From Bemisia tabaci (Eukaryota; Arthropoda; Insecta; Hemiptera; Aleyrodidae), in contig NC_092799.1 in NCBI RefSeq assembly GCF_918797505.1, forward strand, positions 12,362,295-12,426,294: a stretch of 64,000 nt of DNA, in the 5' to 3' direction. The position numbers were made by a program, and so were the translations under genes. The notes under the pieces were generated by a model that saw only the letters and a program-made list of their open reading frames with translations, was not told where the DNA came from and searched no databases. Positions 23,005 to 33,700 of this stretch are shown piece by piece. The stretch's first letter is position 1; each line of letters starts with the position of its first letter.

Positions 23005-23786
23005 CAGCTGGGCTGCACGACACTTGCGCACACTTTTCGTACCGATAACGGTTGCGCACAAAATTCCGAATTTTCATTTGCGCACAGTTTTACCGATAAC
23101 GTTTGCGCACACTGCACTATGTGGCAACGCTGCACCTACGCAACGCGAATCACCCGGACACCGGGCCCGGGTTTGTTATTGTCGGCGAGGTGCATTATCG
23201 TGTTGTGATAAGGAAGGTCCACGACAAAAGGAGGAAGAGGTGTGTCTGGAAAGGAGTAACTCAGTAACCTGCGGACCGTTGCTGTCAACACAGTGCCGAA
23301 TTTTAAATTGTTTTAATGTGCAACTTTTTAACGTGTTTTAGCTCGAGTTTTAAACAGTTTTAATGATAATAATCGTTTTTAATAATCGTGAGTTGTTTGA
23401 CAGCATATTTTAAACCGTTTTTATTCCTTTATTCGCAAGTGTGTGTGAGTGTATTTCAGTTAAAATTTAATAAAATGAGTTCTGATACGGGCTTTCAGAT
23501 AATTCAATTAATTTAACTATTTTTTACATAATTCATGTGGAAATAAGCACCTCACACACACTCTCAAACTCACTCACTTCTGTTTCATCACTCGTTTACT
23601 CGCCCCCTCTGTTCGGTTTTAAACAATGCGTGCGTATAAATATGCTCCGTATAATGCAGCGTTGCCACATAGTGCAGTGTGCGCAAACGTTATCGGTAAA
23701 ACTGTGCGCAAATGAAAATTCGGAATTTTGTGCGCAAACGTTATCGGTACGAAAAGTGTGCGCAAACGTCGTGCACCGTCCAGCTG
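23005..23786. mobile_element. Element with about 130-bp inverted repeats
   Basis: Inverted arms: CAGCTGGGCTGCACGACACT on the left (23005-23134) and a GTCGTGCACCGTCCAGCTG end on the right (23655-23786). Each arm repeats a GCGCAAACGTTATCGGTA unit, and both contain GTTGCCACATAGTGCAG or its complement at the inner edge. The 520-bp interior has no recognisable transposase. Frames of up to 135 codons here lie in the arms. Confidence 0.75.
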
Positions 23787-24607
23787 ACGGAGACTAGATG
23801 TTTGCTTTTTCACAGTAAAAGTTCTATGGTGAAAGTGCAAAAGTGCGTATCTCGATTTTCGACGGTTTTGAGTTGGCTGCATAAATTTGTTGTTGATAAG
23901 ACATCGCCTATCCGCCAGCAATAGATTATAATCGAAGAAAATCGGGGAGTCACCTAAAACAGTAGAACTTTTTTCGCGTATCAAGGGCTTAGTACAGAAA
24001 TGCGTATCTCGTTCTGGCCCCTTCATATGATCCGGTGTGCCTTACGCACAGCAAGCGCTCCTCATAGCGTTTCCCGCCAACAGCATACATCAGCTCACCT
24101 GATCAGCTGTTCTGTTCTGTGTTTTAATTCATTTTCAGGAATTCGCTGGTTTTGAAAAGTTGCTAAATACTGTTTGCTCGAGGGCCCTCCAATATCATTT
24201 CTTCATATCTTCATTTCAATTACAAAAAAAAACAAGAAGAAAAAATCCAACATGAGTATGTTGGAAAAGCGTGCCGAATAACTGAAATGTTGGACAAATA
24301 CCTCTTATTTTCACGTCTTTGCTTTTTGCATCAATTGGTACTTTTTGCTAAATTTGGGAGAAAATTTTGATTCATGAACGTTGAATGTAAATTAATTTTA
24401 AAGATTCCGTCCAATTATCTTGATTTTAAGCTGATATGCGGCATTTGCGCACGACCGTGATTTGGGCGAACTGCCGTGCATCGAAATCGCGTTCAGTTAA
24501 TCTCTTTGGATTTCGAACTGTAACTTCTCTCCTATTCGGCCGATTTGTACAAATGAGGTCTCTTTTTATTTGTACTTCAACGGAAAGTAAAGAAAAACTC
24601 GCTAAAT

Positions 24608-25247
24608 CAGGGTCGGATTTACATTTTTAGCGCCCTAGGCTAAACTAGAGTCCCTTTATACTGAGAGTCAAGACAATTCGGCTCATGGATGTCACAAACG
24701 GGAATAAAGATTACAGAAATTGAACGTTTTTCGTAATCTTTGATCGGCCCATTCTCAAATGCCTTTCTCCGTTCCTCCTCTCATTCCGTTTGTTCCTTGC
24801 CGAACCCGTAATTCCCTGGTCCATTCCAGATTATAATCTTTGCAATTGGTGAAAATGTAATCTTTATTCCCGTTTGTGACACTGTGGAGGCCTAAAATAC
24901 GGGAACCAATCAGAAATGGATTCAAATTGTCTTGACTCTAAGTATAAAGGGACTCTAGGCTAAACTTGGGGTGGCGCCCTCAAAAGAGACGCCCCCAGAC
25001 GCCTCTCCCCTCCAGATCAGAAGGAGGATGCTAGGTGTCAGGAAAATGTTCAAATTCACCTTTAAAAAAACACGATTTTAAACATTTTTGAAGTACGTTT
25101 ACGTTTGCAAGTTGGTTTTGGAAAATAAAAAGTAACACGAGACTCGTTAAATTAAAAAAAAAAAAAAAATTCTCAAAAATTTTGCGCCCCTTAGAATGTT
25201 GCGCCCTAGGCTACAGCCTATGTAGCCTATTGGTAAATCCGGCCCTG
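24608..25247. mobile_element. hAT-type element R9 copy 1 with perfect target duplication
   Basis: Ends are CAGGGTCGGATTTAC and GTAAATCCGGCCCTG. The 8 bases before (CGCTAAAT, 24600-24607) repeat exactly after it (25248-25255), the duplication length of hAT transposons. No transposase is present; it is non-autonomous. A second element (24646-24957) lies inside it. GCGCCCTAGGCT near the left end has its inverted counterpart near the right. Confidence 0.85.
24646..24957. mobile_element. hAT-type MITE R8 copy 1, nested in R9
   Basis: Starts TAGAGTCCCTTTATACTGAG and ends AGTATAAAGGGACTCTA. It is flanked by GGCTAAAC on both sides (24638-24645 and 24958-24965), a perfect 8-bp duplication. It lies wholly within the R9 element, so it is younger. 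Confidence 0.85.
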
Positions 25248-25480
25248 CGCTAAATAGACGGAAAACAATTTTTGAGAAAATTTGGTGGATCCTGGCATCA
25301 CGGTGAATGGTTAATCGGTTAATCGCCTCGCCGTCTTTTATTGCCTTGCTCGAAACCGGACACCCAAAGCTATATCGCGAGATAACTGTAGTGGTTTAAG
25401 TGGATTTCGGCAGGGGCCATGGTTAGTACATAGTATAATGAGTCACGAGGCTCATCACAGATTGCACTTACAGTGCAAGA

Positions 25481-25910
25481 CGCTCATTGGCTATAGAGTT
25501 TTGGCGGGAAAGAAGGTTCTTGAGTTGAGTCCTCCGAGCGTAAGAAAGCTCCTATGAGGTTTCTGTCAAATTGAATAATACGGTTTTGACAGAAAAATGT
25601 TCTCAAGGGTTTCCAATTAGCAGTTCATTAGATTTTTTGGTAAAAGACCATCAGGGCTTGACAGTGTAATGGTTCAAAGACAAAGAAACGGGTGCGAGGA
25701 AAAAAGTATTTGGACGACCCGTTGAATAGCATTGGTTGATCTGTGTGCTGTACTATGGTACATCCAAGTGATTTCAAAAAGCGAGCCCTACTGGCACGCT
25801 TAAAAAAAAAAAATTGCTTCCCCTGACGGCAAACTGCGAAGATTGTAGCCATGTGTTGTTTAATATTTCGTATTAATTCTCTTGTAAATAATGTTTTATT
25901 TGAATATAAA
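25481..25910. other. No supported gene
   Basis: A GCGAGCCCTACTGGCACGCTT then A-run segment at 25782-25812 recurs near 30640-30665 and, modified, in the SINE tail at 54065. It may be a retroposon 3' end in minus orientation. Otherwise AT-rich. Confidence 0.35.
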
Positions 25911-25938
25911 CGGCATCTATCTATCTATCCATATATCC

Positions 25939-26024
<86 letters not shown>

Positions 26025-26090
26025 GTACCTATCTATCTACCTATCTATGTATGTATGTATGTATCTATCTATCTATCTATCTTTCTTTTT
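25911..26090 (+). repeat. (CTAT)n microsatellite with GTAT variants
   Basis: About 40 tandem CTAT units, with a short GTAT block near 26047-26062. Frames of Ser-Ile-Tyr repeats across it are products of the tandem repeat. Confidence 0.95.
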
Positions 26091-26389
26091 ATATTTCTCT
26101 ATATGTATTTATTCAAAAAAGAAAAAAAATTGAGCGATGAAATTAGTGGAAAGTGAATCATTTAACCGATTTTCGATTTGGAAAAAGTGTCAGATACTTC
26201 AGAGTTTGTGATCTCCACCGGTGTGCAGGTATAGCGGTCATTCTTCGCTTTTGAAGAGGAGAAAATTTTCCAGGAGCGGGCGCCGCGACGCGGCACGGTG
26301 AAATAAATCTCGCCGTCACTGGTGGCCGTAGCCGTAGTTTATGTCCGAAGGCAAACTCCGAGCCGTGGCTTGTGCAAAGAGCGCCGCGC
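26091..26389. other. No supported gene
   Basis: The AT-rich start gives way to a GC-richer stretch at 26260-26390 just before R6. No domain recognised. Confidence 0.35.
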
Positions 26390-27129
26390 CGCACAGTAGA
26401 TCCAATCAATAGGAGGAGGTCGAACATGAAATTCTTACTCTAACTGTGAATTTTGATGTTTATTCCGTCGCATTGTAAACTTTCAGGGATGCTTCTTGAA
26501 GAAAATGGAGATGTTGCATATGTGAGGAATTTGCGATTTGACTGTTGGTTCATGAGTAAAAGTTCGAGAGAAACACGATGGTGCCACTGGTTTTCTCTGA
26601 AATCAACTTCCAAGCTCAAAAAAAGCTCTCAAACTGAGGCCAAAATGGAGGGGATATCCCACGCTATCCTGAGAGTCCACCTCTACATCAAGACGAACTC
26701 TCCATGCAAAGATAGGGAGCAAATATATTGACAGGGTTGCCACTTTATTTGGGGACTCTAAAACTAAAAATATGGCATCACTGCTGATGTATTTGCTCCC
26801 TATCTTTGCATGGAGAGTTTGTTTTGATGTAGAGGTGGACTCTCAGGGTAGGGTGGGATATCCCCTCCATTTTAGCCTCAACTTGAGAGCTTTTTATGAG
26901 CTTGGGAGATGATTTCAGAGAAAACCAGTGGCACCATCGTGTTTCTCGCAAACTTTTACATAAGAATCAACAGTCAAATCGCAAATTCCTCTCACATGCA
27001 ACATCTCCATTTCAAGAAAAAACCGATGGAACCACTTTTAGAACCTCAAGTTTTGCATGAGCGGAGTTATAAGCGTTTAAAGTTTCCAAATTTAGTCCGA
27101 CCTATTCTATTGACTCGATCCACCGTGCG
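26390..27129. mobile_element. MITE R6 copy 1, split by R5
   Basis: Left end CGCACAGTAGATCC and right end GACTCGATCCACCGTGCG are the inverted termini of R6. Left and right halves match the uninterrupted copy at 57141-57377 (AAATTTTGATGTTTATTTCG; GAGTTATAAGCGTT). The R5 foldback (26506-27010) sits between them. It ends about 500 bp before the transporter start codon. Confidence 0.8.
26506..27010. repeat. Foldback MITE R5, copy 1 (nested in R6)
   Basis: Begins TGGAGATGTTGCATATGTG and ends CACATGCAACATCTCCA. Arms of about 240 bp include GGAGGGGATATCCCACGC and TGCAAAGATAGGGAGCAAAT with their complements. Flanks TTGAAGAAAA and TTCAAGAAAA could be a 10-bp duplication with one mismatch. Frames crossing it are arm sequence. 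Confidence 0.85.
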
Positions 27130-27635
27130 CCGGGCTTCGGCTTCGGGCAGGGCTTCGCAAGTTTTCCACGCCGATCGCGACTCCCAGTCTCGCCAAGTCG
27201 CGGATTCGCGAACCCACACGCCACTCGGCCCAGTCCCCCAGTCATGGCTGTTTAACCTCAACCGGCTGTCGTACCGCAAGCTCCCCGGCCCGAAGACACG
27301 CGCTCAGGCCTCCCCGACTCCAAAATTCCACACAACCAAAGCTCCACACAACAAAGTTTCACATAACCAAAGTTCCACACAACTAAAGTCACAAAAAACC
27401 CCGATCCAAAAACTCGCGACTCCGCGGATAATTCCCCTCGATATTCTAACCCCCAAAAATAAAATACCGGTTGTTTTGATAGTCCTATCAAATCGGAGCT
27501 TGAATTATCAGGTTCCCACCTTGGTGTGTCTGTTTATTAGCCCCCTTTTCTATGCGTGTCCCTCCTCTTACCACCGTGGCTTCTTCCCGATTTTGAAAGA
27601 GGACTACCCGGAAGTTTTACAGAGCGCTTTTTGAG
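27130..27635 (+). promoter_or_regulatory. GC-rich leader upstream of the transporter start
   Basis: CpG- and C-rich DNA precedes the proposed start codon. It contains about four 17-bp units of CCACACAACCAAAG type (27323-27390). An acceptor-like TTTTACAG/A lies 16 bp before ATG, so the 5' UTR may itself be spliced. No TATA box is evident. A long plus frame entering here from R5 ends at 27634 and is not coding. Promoter status is inferred from position and composition. Confidence 0.35.
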
Positions 27636-27700
27636 ATGGAATACGATAACGAGTGCACGTCGTTGAGACACGAGGAGAATTCTGCTCGAATTGTGAAAGG
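27636..27700 (+). CDS. Transporter exon 1 (start codon, probable)
   Basis: ATG in the context TTGAGATGG opens a 65-bp reading MEYDNECTSLRHEENSARIV followed by K and two bases of a Gly codon, ending at a strong donor, AAAGG/GTAAGT. A short acidic/polar N-terminus with a basic residue just before helix 1 is typical of the family. Two bases overhang, so the next exon must begin with one base; this fits the acceptor at 49438 (GTCAG/T) and gives IVKG-LVALSMLIH. It does not fit the acceptor at 49427. Alternative: a different first exon elsewhere in phase 0. Confidence 0.55.
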
Positions 27701-30700
27701 GTAAGTTTTTTTTTTTTATTCATTGGTTAGTTTGAACCTTCAGTGGATGGAGGAGCAATTGTAATATTGTTGAGCCTCCAAGAATATTAGTTACGTAGTA
27801 CAAAATTACACTGAATTTTATAGTGGCTTCAAGACGAATGTGACCATTGACGGGGCGAGGGCGATCTTAGTATACATAGCAATTCAAAATTGAGTTCTTG
27901 GCATCAAAACGGAGAGGAGTGTTCGACGGAAATGTTGGCATTGAAAACAAACAATGGCGATTTGAAAGTATCTCAAAACCGTAGTTTCGAGGAAGTATTG
28001 TTTAAAATTCTAATCTACTGTGTTCAAGGCGAAAAATTGTCGGATAATAATGCGATTTTACGCCGTCTACTGGTGCAGGAATGAAGTACATCTGAGACAC
28101 CAGAGGGAGTGTTCGTGGAAATCTCAACACCCACTCTTTCAACATAATTTTATGAAAATCGCCCCCTTCCCCCCCCCCCCCAAAAAAAAAAATTATTCGT
28201 CGATGAAGGTCATTTTTATAGTGGACGGTCACAAATGAACATACTATCGTCGCTGGAATAAAAGTTTTTGAGATGGCTGTTCTTACTGCATGATTCAATT
28301 TTAAACTGTATATTTAAAAATCACTAATACTAACCTTCCTCATTTACGGGAGGCTTCAATTACAAAATATTTTTGAGAAATTTCAACGAGTCAGTTAGAA
28401 TCTTGACCCGACCGTGGAGACTGTGATCAGGAAATGTGTCGTCGGGGGAACAAATTTTTTTGAGGAGAGGGCCTAGTAATCCCCTCTAATAATTACGGAA
28501 CCTAGACATTTACCCCACGATTTGTATTGAAAAAAGTTTCGACAGACTTGTATACTCTTCCCTCTAGAATAGGAGCGAAATGTACCCGTGAGTGATTCAA
28601 TGGTGACGCTTTTCTTCTCTCATAAAATATCTGAAATTTGGAAAAAGGAAAACTTTGCTGAGAAGGGGTCTGACAGCTGTCCTCTGAATGATTTAAAGAT
28701 AAACAAATCTCCAAAATGGGCTCCCAAAGTTCTTTAATTCAGTTGAATCTTCGTGCTGATATTTAATGTAAAATTGACCTTTCTAATTGCTATGCCAAGC
28801 AAATTAATTGACAAAAGGAATCCTCGGTATCTTGTGCATTTATACGATATGCACGAGATTTTAAAGATATTTAATCATGTGGTGTCTTCGGTGTAGTTCA
28901 TTGAGAGACTAGCCGCACGCTCTTGTATAAATATTCGGCGCGCCTTCAATTTCTCACATATACGACACGGACATTCATAAAGCACGCATAGTTGTTTTCA
29001 GGCGCTGATACTCACTAACCGGTTCGGTGGCTGCCGGTTAGGACAACATTTGTATACATCTACTTTTCGGATATAGTCTGGTCTTATTGCTGCCAGCATG
29101 AAAATCAAATGGATTGCATTTTGCAAAAAGGAACCAAGAGCACTCCAATGTCGCTCGGATTGTGCCATTTTTTTTTTTACCTCACAAATATAAACTGATC
29201 ATCTAACTAAGTCTATGTTACTCCTAATATACTATAATTTCAAGATGTAAATTACCCTGTAGATTTGATTTTCTGCAGGCATTCAGTAATTTCATTGCAA
29301 GGCTTGCAACTTGCACAATCTTAACAACATTGGATGGTTCTTGGTTCCTTTTTGCAAAATGCAATCTAAATATTGTAGCCGCAACGTCGTCGTCCAGAGG
29401 GAATTTTGTTTTGTTGTAATGGAGGTTGGCAGTAGGTCAAAAACTCGACCAACTCAAGTCGCGGAAATTCGGCTATGGAAACATTTGGAATCTGTGATCT
29501 GTACGTCTTTGGCCTGAAGAATTACGTGATACCTCAAAATCAGTGGCGTGACGTGAATGGAGATGTTGCACGTGTGAGGAATTTGCGATTTGACTGTTGA
29601 TTCTTATGTAAAAGTTCGCGAGAAACACGATGGTGCCACTGGTTTTCTCTGAAATCAACTCCCAAGCTCAAAAAAAGCTTTCAAGTTGAGGCCAAAATGG
29701 AGGGGATATCCCACGCTATCCTGAGAGTCCACGTCTACATCAAGACAAACTCTCCATGCAAAGATCGGGAGCAAATACATTAGCAGGGTTACCGTGTTAT
29801 CATTTTTAGAGTCCCCAATTAAAGTGACAGCCCTTTCAATGTATTTGCTCCGCATCTTTTCATGGAGTGTTTGTCTTGATGTAGAGGTGGACTCTCAGGA
29901 TAGCGTGGGATATCCCCTCCATTTTGGCCTCAACTTGAGAGCTTTTTTTGAGCTTGGGAGTTGATTTCAAAGAAAACCAGTGGCACCATCGTGTTCTTGC
30001 GAACTTTTACCTAATAATCAACAGTCAAATCGCAAATTCCTCACACATGCAACATCTTCATTGCGATATATCAATTCTTATGCCATTTAAACCTATGGAA
30101 AAGGATCGATAAACAGGAAGTTCCCAGCGAACACCTTAATAATCAATTCTTTACTATAGGTTAAAATGGCATAACAATCAATACATCTCAATTTACGCCA
30201 CGCCACTGCTCAAAACGAAGCTTTACGTGCTTTATTTTTAATTTTGCGCGATCAACAGCTATCAACGCCCCTGAAGAGGGAGGAATACTTGTCAACGTAT
30301 CTTGAACGGTTGATAATCATTCTGACATTCCTAACATCTAGCTGTGTTTGAAGAGAAGCAAAGTAATCATGTTAAAAGGTAATACTTCCCCTCAGATCAA
30401 TTGGTCAAGGGCAGGTTAGCGTTTTGATTATTTGACAAGCGGGGTTGCCAAACCGGGTAACGAGTTTAAACTTAAGTCTGATGCATTTTACGGAAGATGG
30501 GGGGGGGGGGTCAAAGTTTTAAAAAAACTTCTCGCCCGCCAAGTAAAGAGTGACTAATGTCAATAATCCAAGATGGAGAAATGGTGCTGGGTCCACACCG
30601 TTTCGGCCAGTTCGGGCCACTTCTTAGTGTTTTTCTTTTTAAGCGTGCCAGTAGGGCTCGCTTTTTTTTTCTTCTTCTTCTTCATCATTTGTAAATATTC

Positions 30701-33700
30701 CTGCGCTCAGTAGAAAATGATTTATAAGGAATGAATCTTTAAGGAATCTACATCTGAAGACAAAATGATAATAATTATGAGCCCCTGTGTTTAACTATAC
30801 CTCCACCCCTCCCGTCCATCGGTCGCCTATCGTAGCCTCTTTTCGTCGTTTCCCACAAATGGACGTAAGCACATTTCAATGTTGCCAAATTCCCCTTCGC
30901 AAATTTCATTTTCACGAGGAGAATCCTAGGCATTTCCAACAGAAAATCTCACTGATTTTTCCGATAATCTCACGCAGAAGTCGGGCGAATTGTAGAAAAG
31001 TTCAACCAGAGAATAAATCCGTAACCAGAGGTTTCGAGAGCAGGCCTAAACCAGTTTTCTCAGTCACCATACTGCCGTGCTAAGGAAAAACGCCGTATGA
31101 ACAATCGAGAGTCGCCAAATTTCCTTCGAAAAAATGTTCATTTTTGAGGATAGTTATGACTACCTTTTCTCGAAATTTTCAGGAACTTTAGGTGAAATTG
31201 CGAGCAAAATTATCTAAGAAATCGGAAAGAAAATATTCGTAAGTTTACCAGGAAATTAGTGTTTTATCAAAAAAAATTGGCAACGCCTGGAGGTTCATAC
31301 GGCGTTTTTCCTTCGCACGGCAGCATATCGCACGCGTCGGTGTGTTACGGTCAGGCTGAATAATCTCGCTCCATTATTGTCTCTCCAGTGACGTAAGGAC
31401 GTACCTCCATCTCTAGGTTAGCCCTTAAAAGCATGCAGTTATACAGGGTGTCCTAGGATTAAATACGAATATTGAAGGAGTCGATTCTTTGGATCAAAAA
31501 AAGACGTGTTTGTGGTATAAATATTTTTCCCTAAAACGCTTTCCCTGTGTGCCACGACTCCCCAAAATTGGAAAGAGAAAATCGTCTTTTTAACACTGCG
31601 GCAATGTTTATCAACCAATATTGATGAACATTGGTAACTGGAAGTAATTTTTAGCGTTCTTTTCATTTTTGACCTCCATAAAAGGTAAAACTCATTTTTA
31701 GGGGGGTCTAGGGGGGCACCGAACCTGAAAGAGGCCAATATTAATGTTCCTAGCGACAAAAATTGATTTTTGACGGCACCACAAGATTCAGCGTTGAAAA
31801 ATATTTAAAAATGGTCCCCTGCGTTTTTTCGCTTTAACTCATCGTTTTCGAGATAATAGGGACCAATAGGGAATAATAGGAGCTGATAATAGGGGGATAA
31901 TGGGGCCCCTACGGAAAGCGTTTTTAAAAAAAAAAATTATACCACAAAAACGTCTTCTTTTGACCCAAAGAATCGACTCCGTCAATATCCGTACTTAATC
32001 CTGGGACACCCTGTATGATCATTAGAGTTGAGCTTGCAAATCAGTTACGTCAGAGGAGGGACGTTATTCGGGTTCGGGATCGTTGGCACGGAACAATACA
32101 ACTAGCAACGCGTGCCTGGCGGGGGCAAAGCGAGCGGTGCGGCGCGGCGCGGGCGTTGCGTTGCGGGTTGCCGACTTCACGTCACGTCGCGTCGCGTCTC
32201 GCCGAAACGATAAGAGGCCGAGATTTATTTTCAGGTTGAGGTAGGTCGCAACGTAAACAATGCCTGCTCGCACCTCGGTTCCGAGATGAAGTGCTCCGTT
32301 GTTTCCCTGTCCGGCCGAGGCGCGCGGCGCACAGTGGAACGGGTCTTCGGATGAAGTCGAACATGACATTTTTGACAGGAATTGTAATTTTGTACGTTTA
32401 TTTCGTCACAATTTTAATTTTAAGGGGTGCCTCTTACAGGAAATTTGACGAGGAAACCAAAGCAGCTACCTTTTAAACATTAGAATTTCATATTCATAAA
32501 GATTTACGCTTTTAAAGTTTTGAAATCGTGTCCGACCCTCCCCGTTGACTCGATCCACTGTGCGGCGACGACGGATAGTTCCGCAACCGGGACGCCTCTC
32601 CCGACCTCGGGGATTAGAAATAGGAAATACACCGCTTTTTACTAACGATAACCGCCCACCGCCCACGGGGAAGGGCTCTTAATCTAAGGGACCCGTAGAA
32701 AATGATTTTTTAAGGGCGGTCCGGAAGTATTGAAAAAGTGCGAAAATTCCGCAAAATGGTCCGGAATTTTTTTAATTTTTTGCCATTTCTGTCGCAATTT
32801 CAAATTTTTGATATTTTTCGAATTTCGTCAAATGGAGGTACTGAAAAAGTACGGAATTTTTCTGTTGGAGGAGGTACGGAATTTCTCGAGAATGTACCGA
32901 AAAAGTACTGTAAAAGTACTTATTTTTGACCAGCTTGTTTAAGTAGACAGTTGACACCCTGTTCTGTCAAACGGAACTATGTGCATCATGACGTGATCCC
33001 TGTTTTGCATTTATCTTTATGAGTCTAAGCAGGGCCCATGTCTTAATGCACATAGTTCCGTTTGACAGAAATACGTCCGTCAAACGGAACTATTGGAAAG
33101 ATGTAATGTGCTCTAGAAAGCTGCTTAAGAAGCTGTGTAACAGTGAGCGTGATTTCCTTTGAAGAAATGGCAGATTAGGATTTTAAATTCTTTCAAATGA
33201 AACCATGTGCCAATCAAATGCCAAACAACCCAAAAAACGGATAAATTGTTGGGACATTCTTGATACAATAAGTCGAATCTCAGCTGATAAGAAATAAACG
33301 AAAAAACGAATTGATTTCAATTTTGTGATCACACCACCCTAATCTATTTAATAAAACTAGTCAAACTTTACTTTGGGCTCAGAACTAATAGATTTTAACT
33401 TGTCGCTAAACGATTATCATTGGAAGGAAAAAATGATCATCCCATAGAGTTCATCATACAATTCTTGCCGTAGGCTGTCGGGGTGGAAAGCACCATTTTT
33501 TTTGCTTCGTACGAATTCTGGTGGTTTATGAAATGAATTTTACAGCTCAACCGCAGTTCAAGTCCACGTGTAACCCTGACTTTGTTCTTTGACCGCGCGG
33601 CGTTCCCGAAATAACTCCGAGAGCAGGCGCCGATCCAAGACACTGACCAATTCATGCGACTTCTTTATTAATGGTCAATAAACGGGCACTCTCAGTTCCG

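Larger units (their letters stand above)
24432..25480. repeat. Repeat R14 interrupted by nested hAT elements
   Basis: 24490-24607 and 25256-25475 match a continuous copy at 44800-45175: TTGGATTTCGAACTGTAAC, CTCGCTAAAT... and, at the far end, CGAGGCTCATCACAGATTGC. The interruption is the hAT-type element at 24608-25247. Confidence 0.7.

Noticed and set aside
22797..24026. Frames of 110-135 codons on both strands
   Set aside because: Largely within the inverted arms of the 23005-23786 element; the same peptide is read from both arms.
25851..26156. Ser-Ile-Tyr repeat protein
   Set aside because: Translation of a (CTAT)n microsatellite.
26909..27634. 241-codon plus frame ending just before the transporter ATG
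   Set aside because: Its first third is R5 arm sequence, then R6, then a C-rich leader. No domain, and it ends two bases before the real start.
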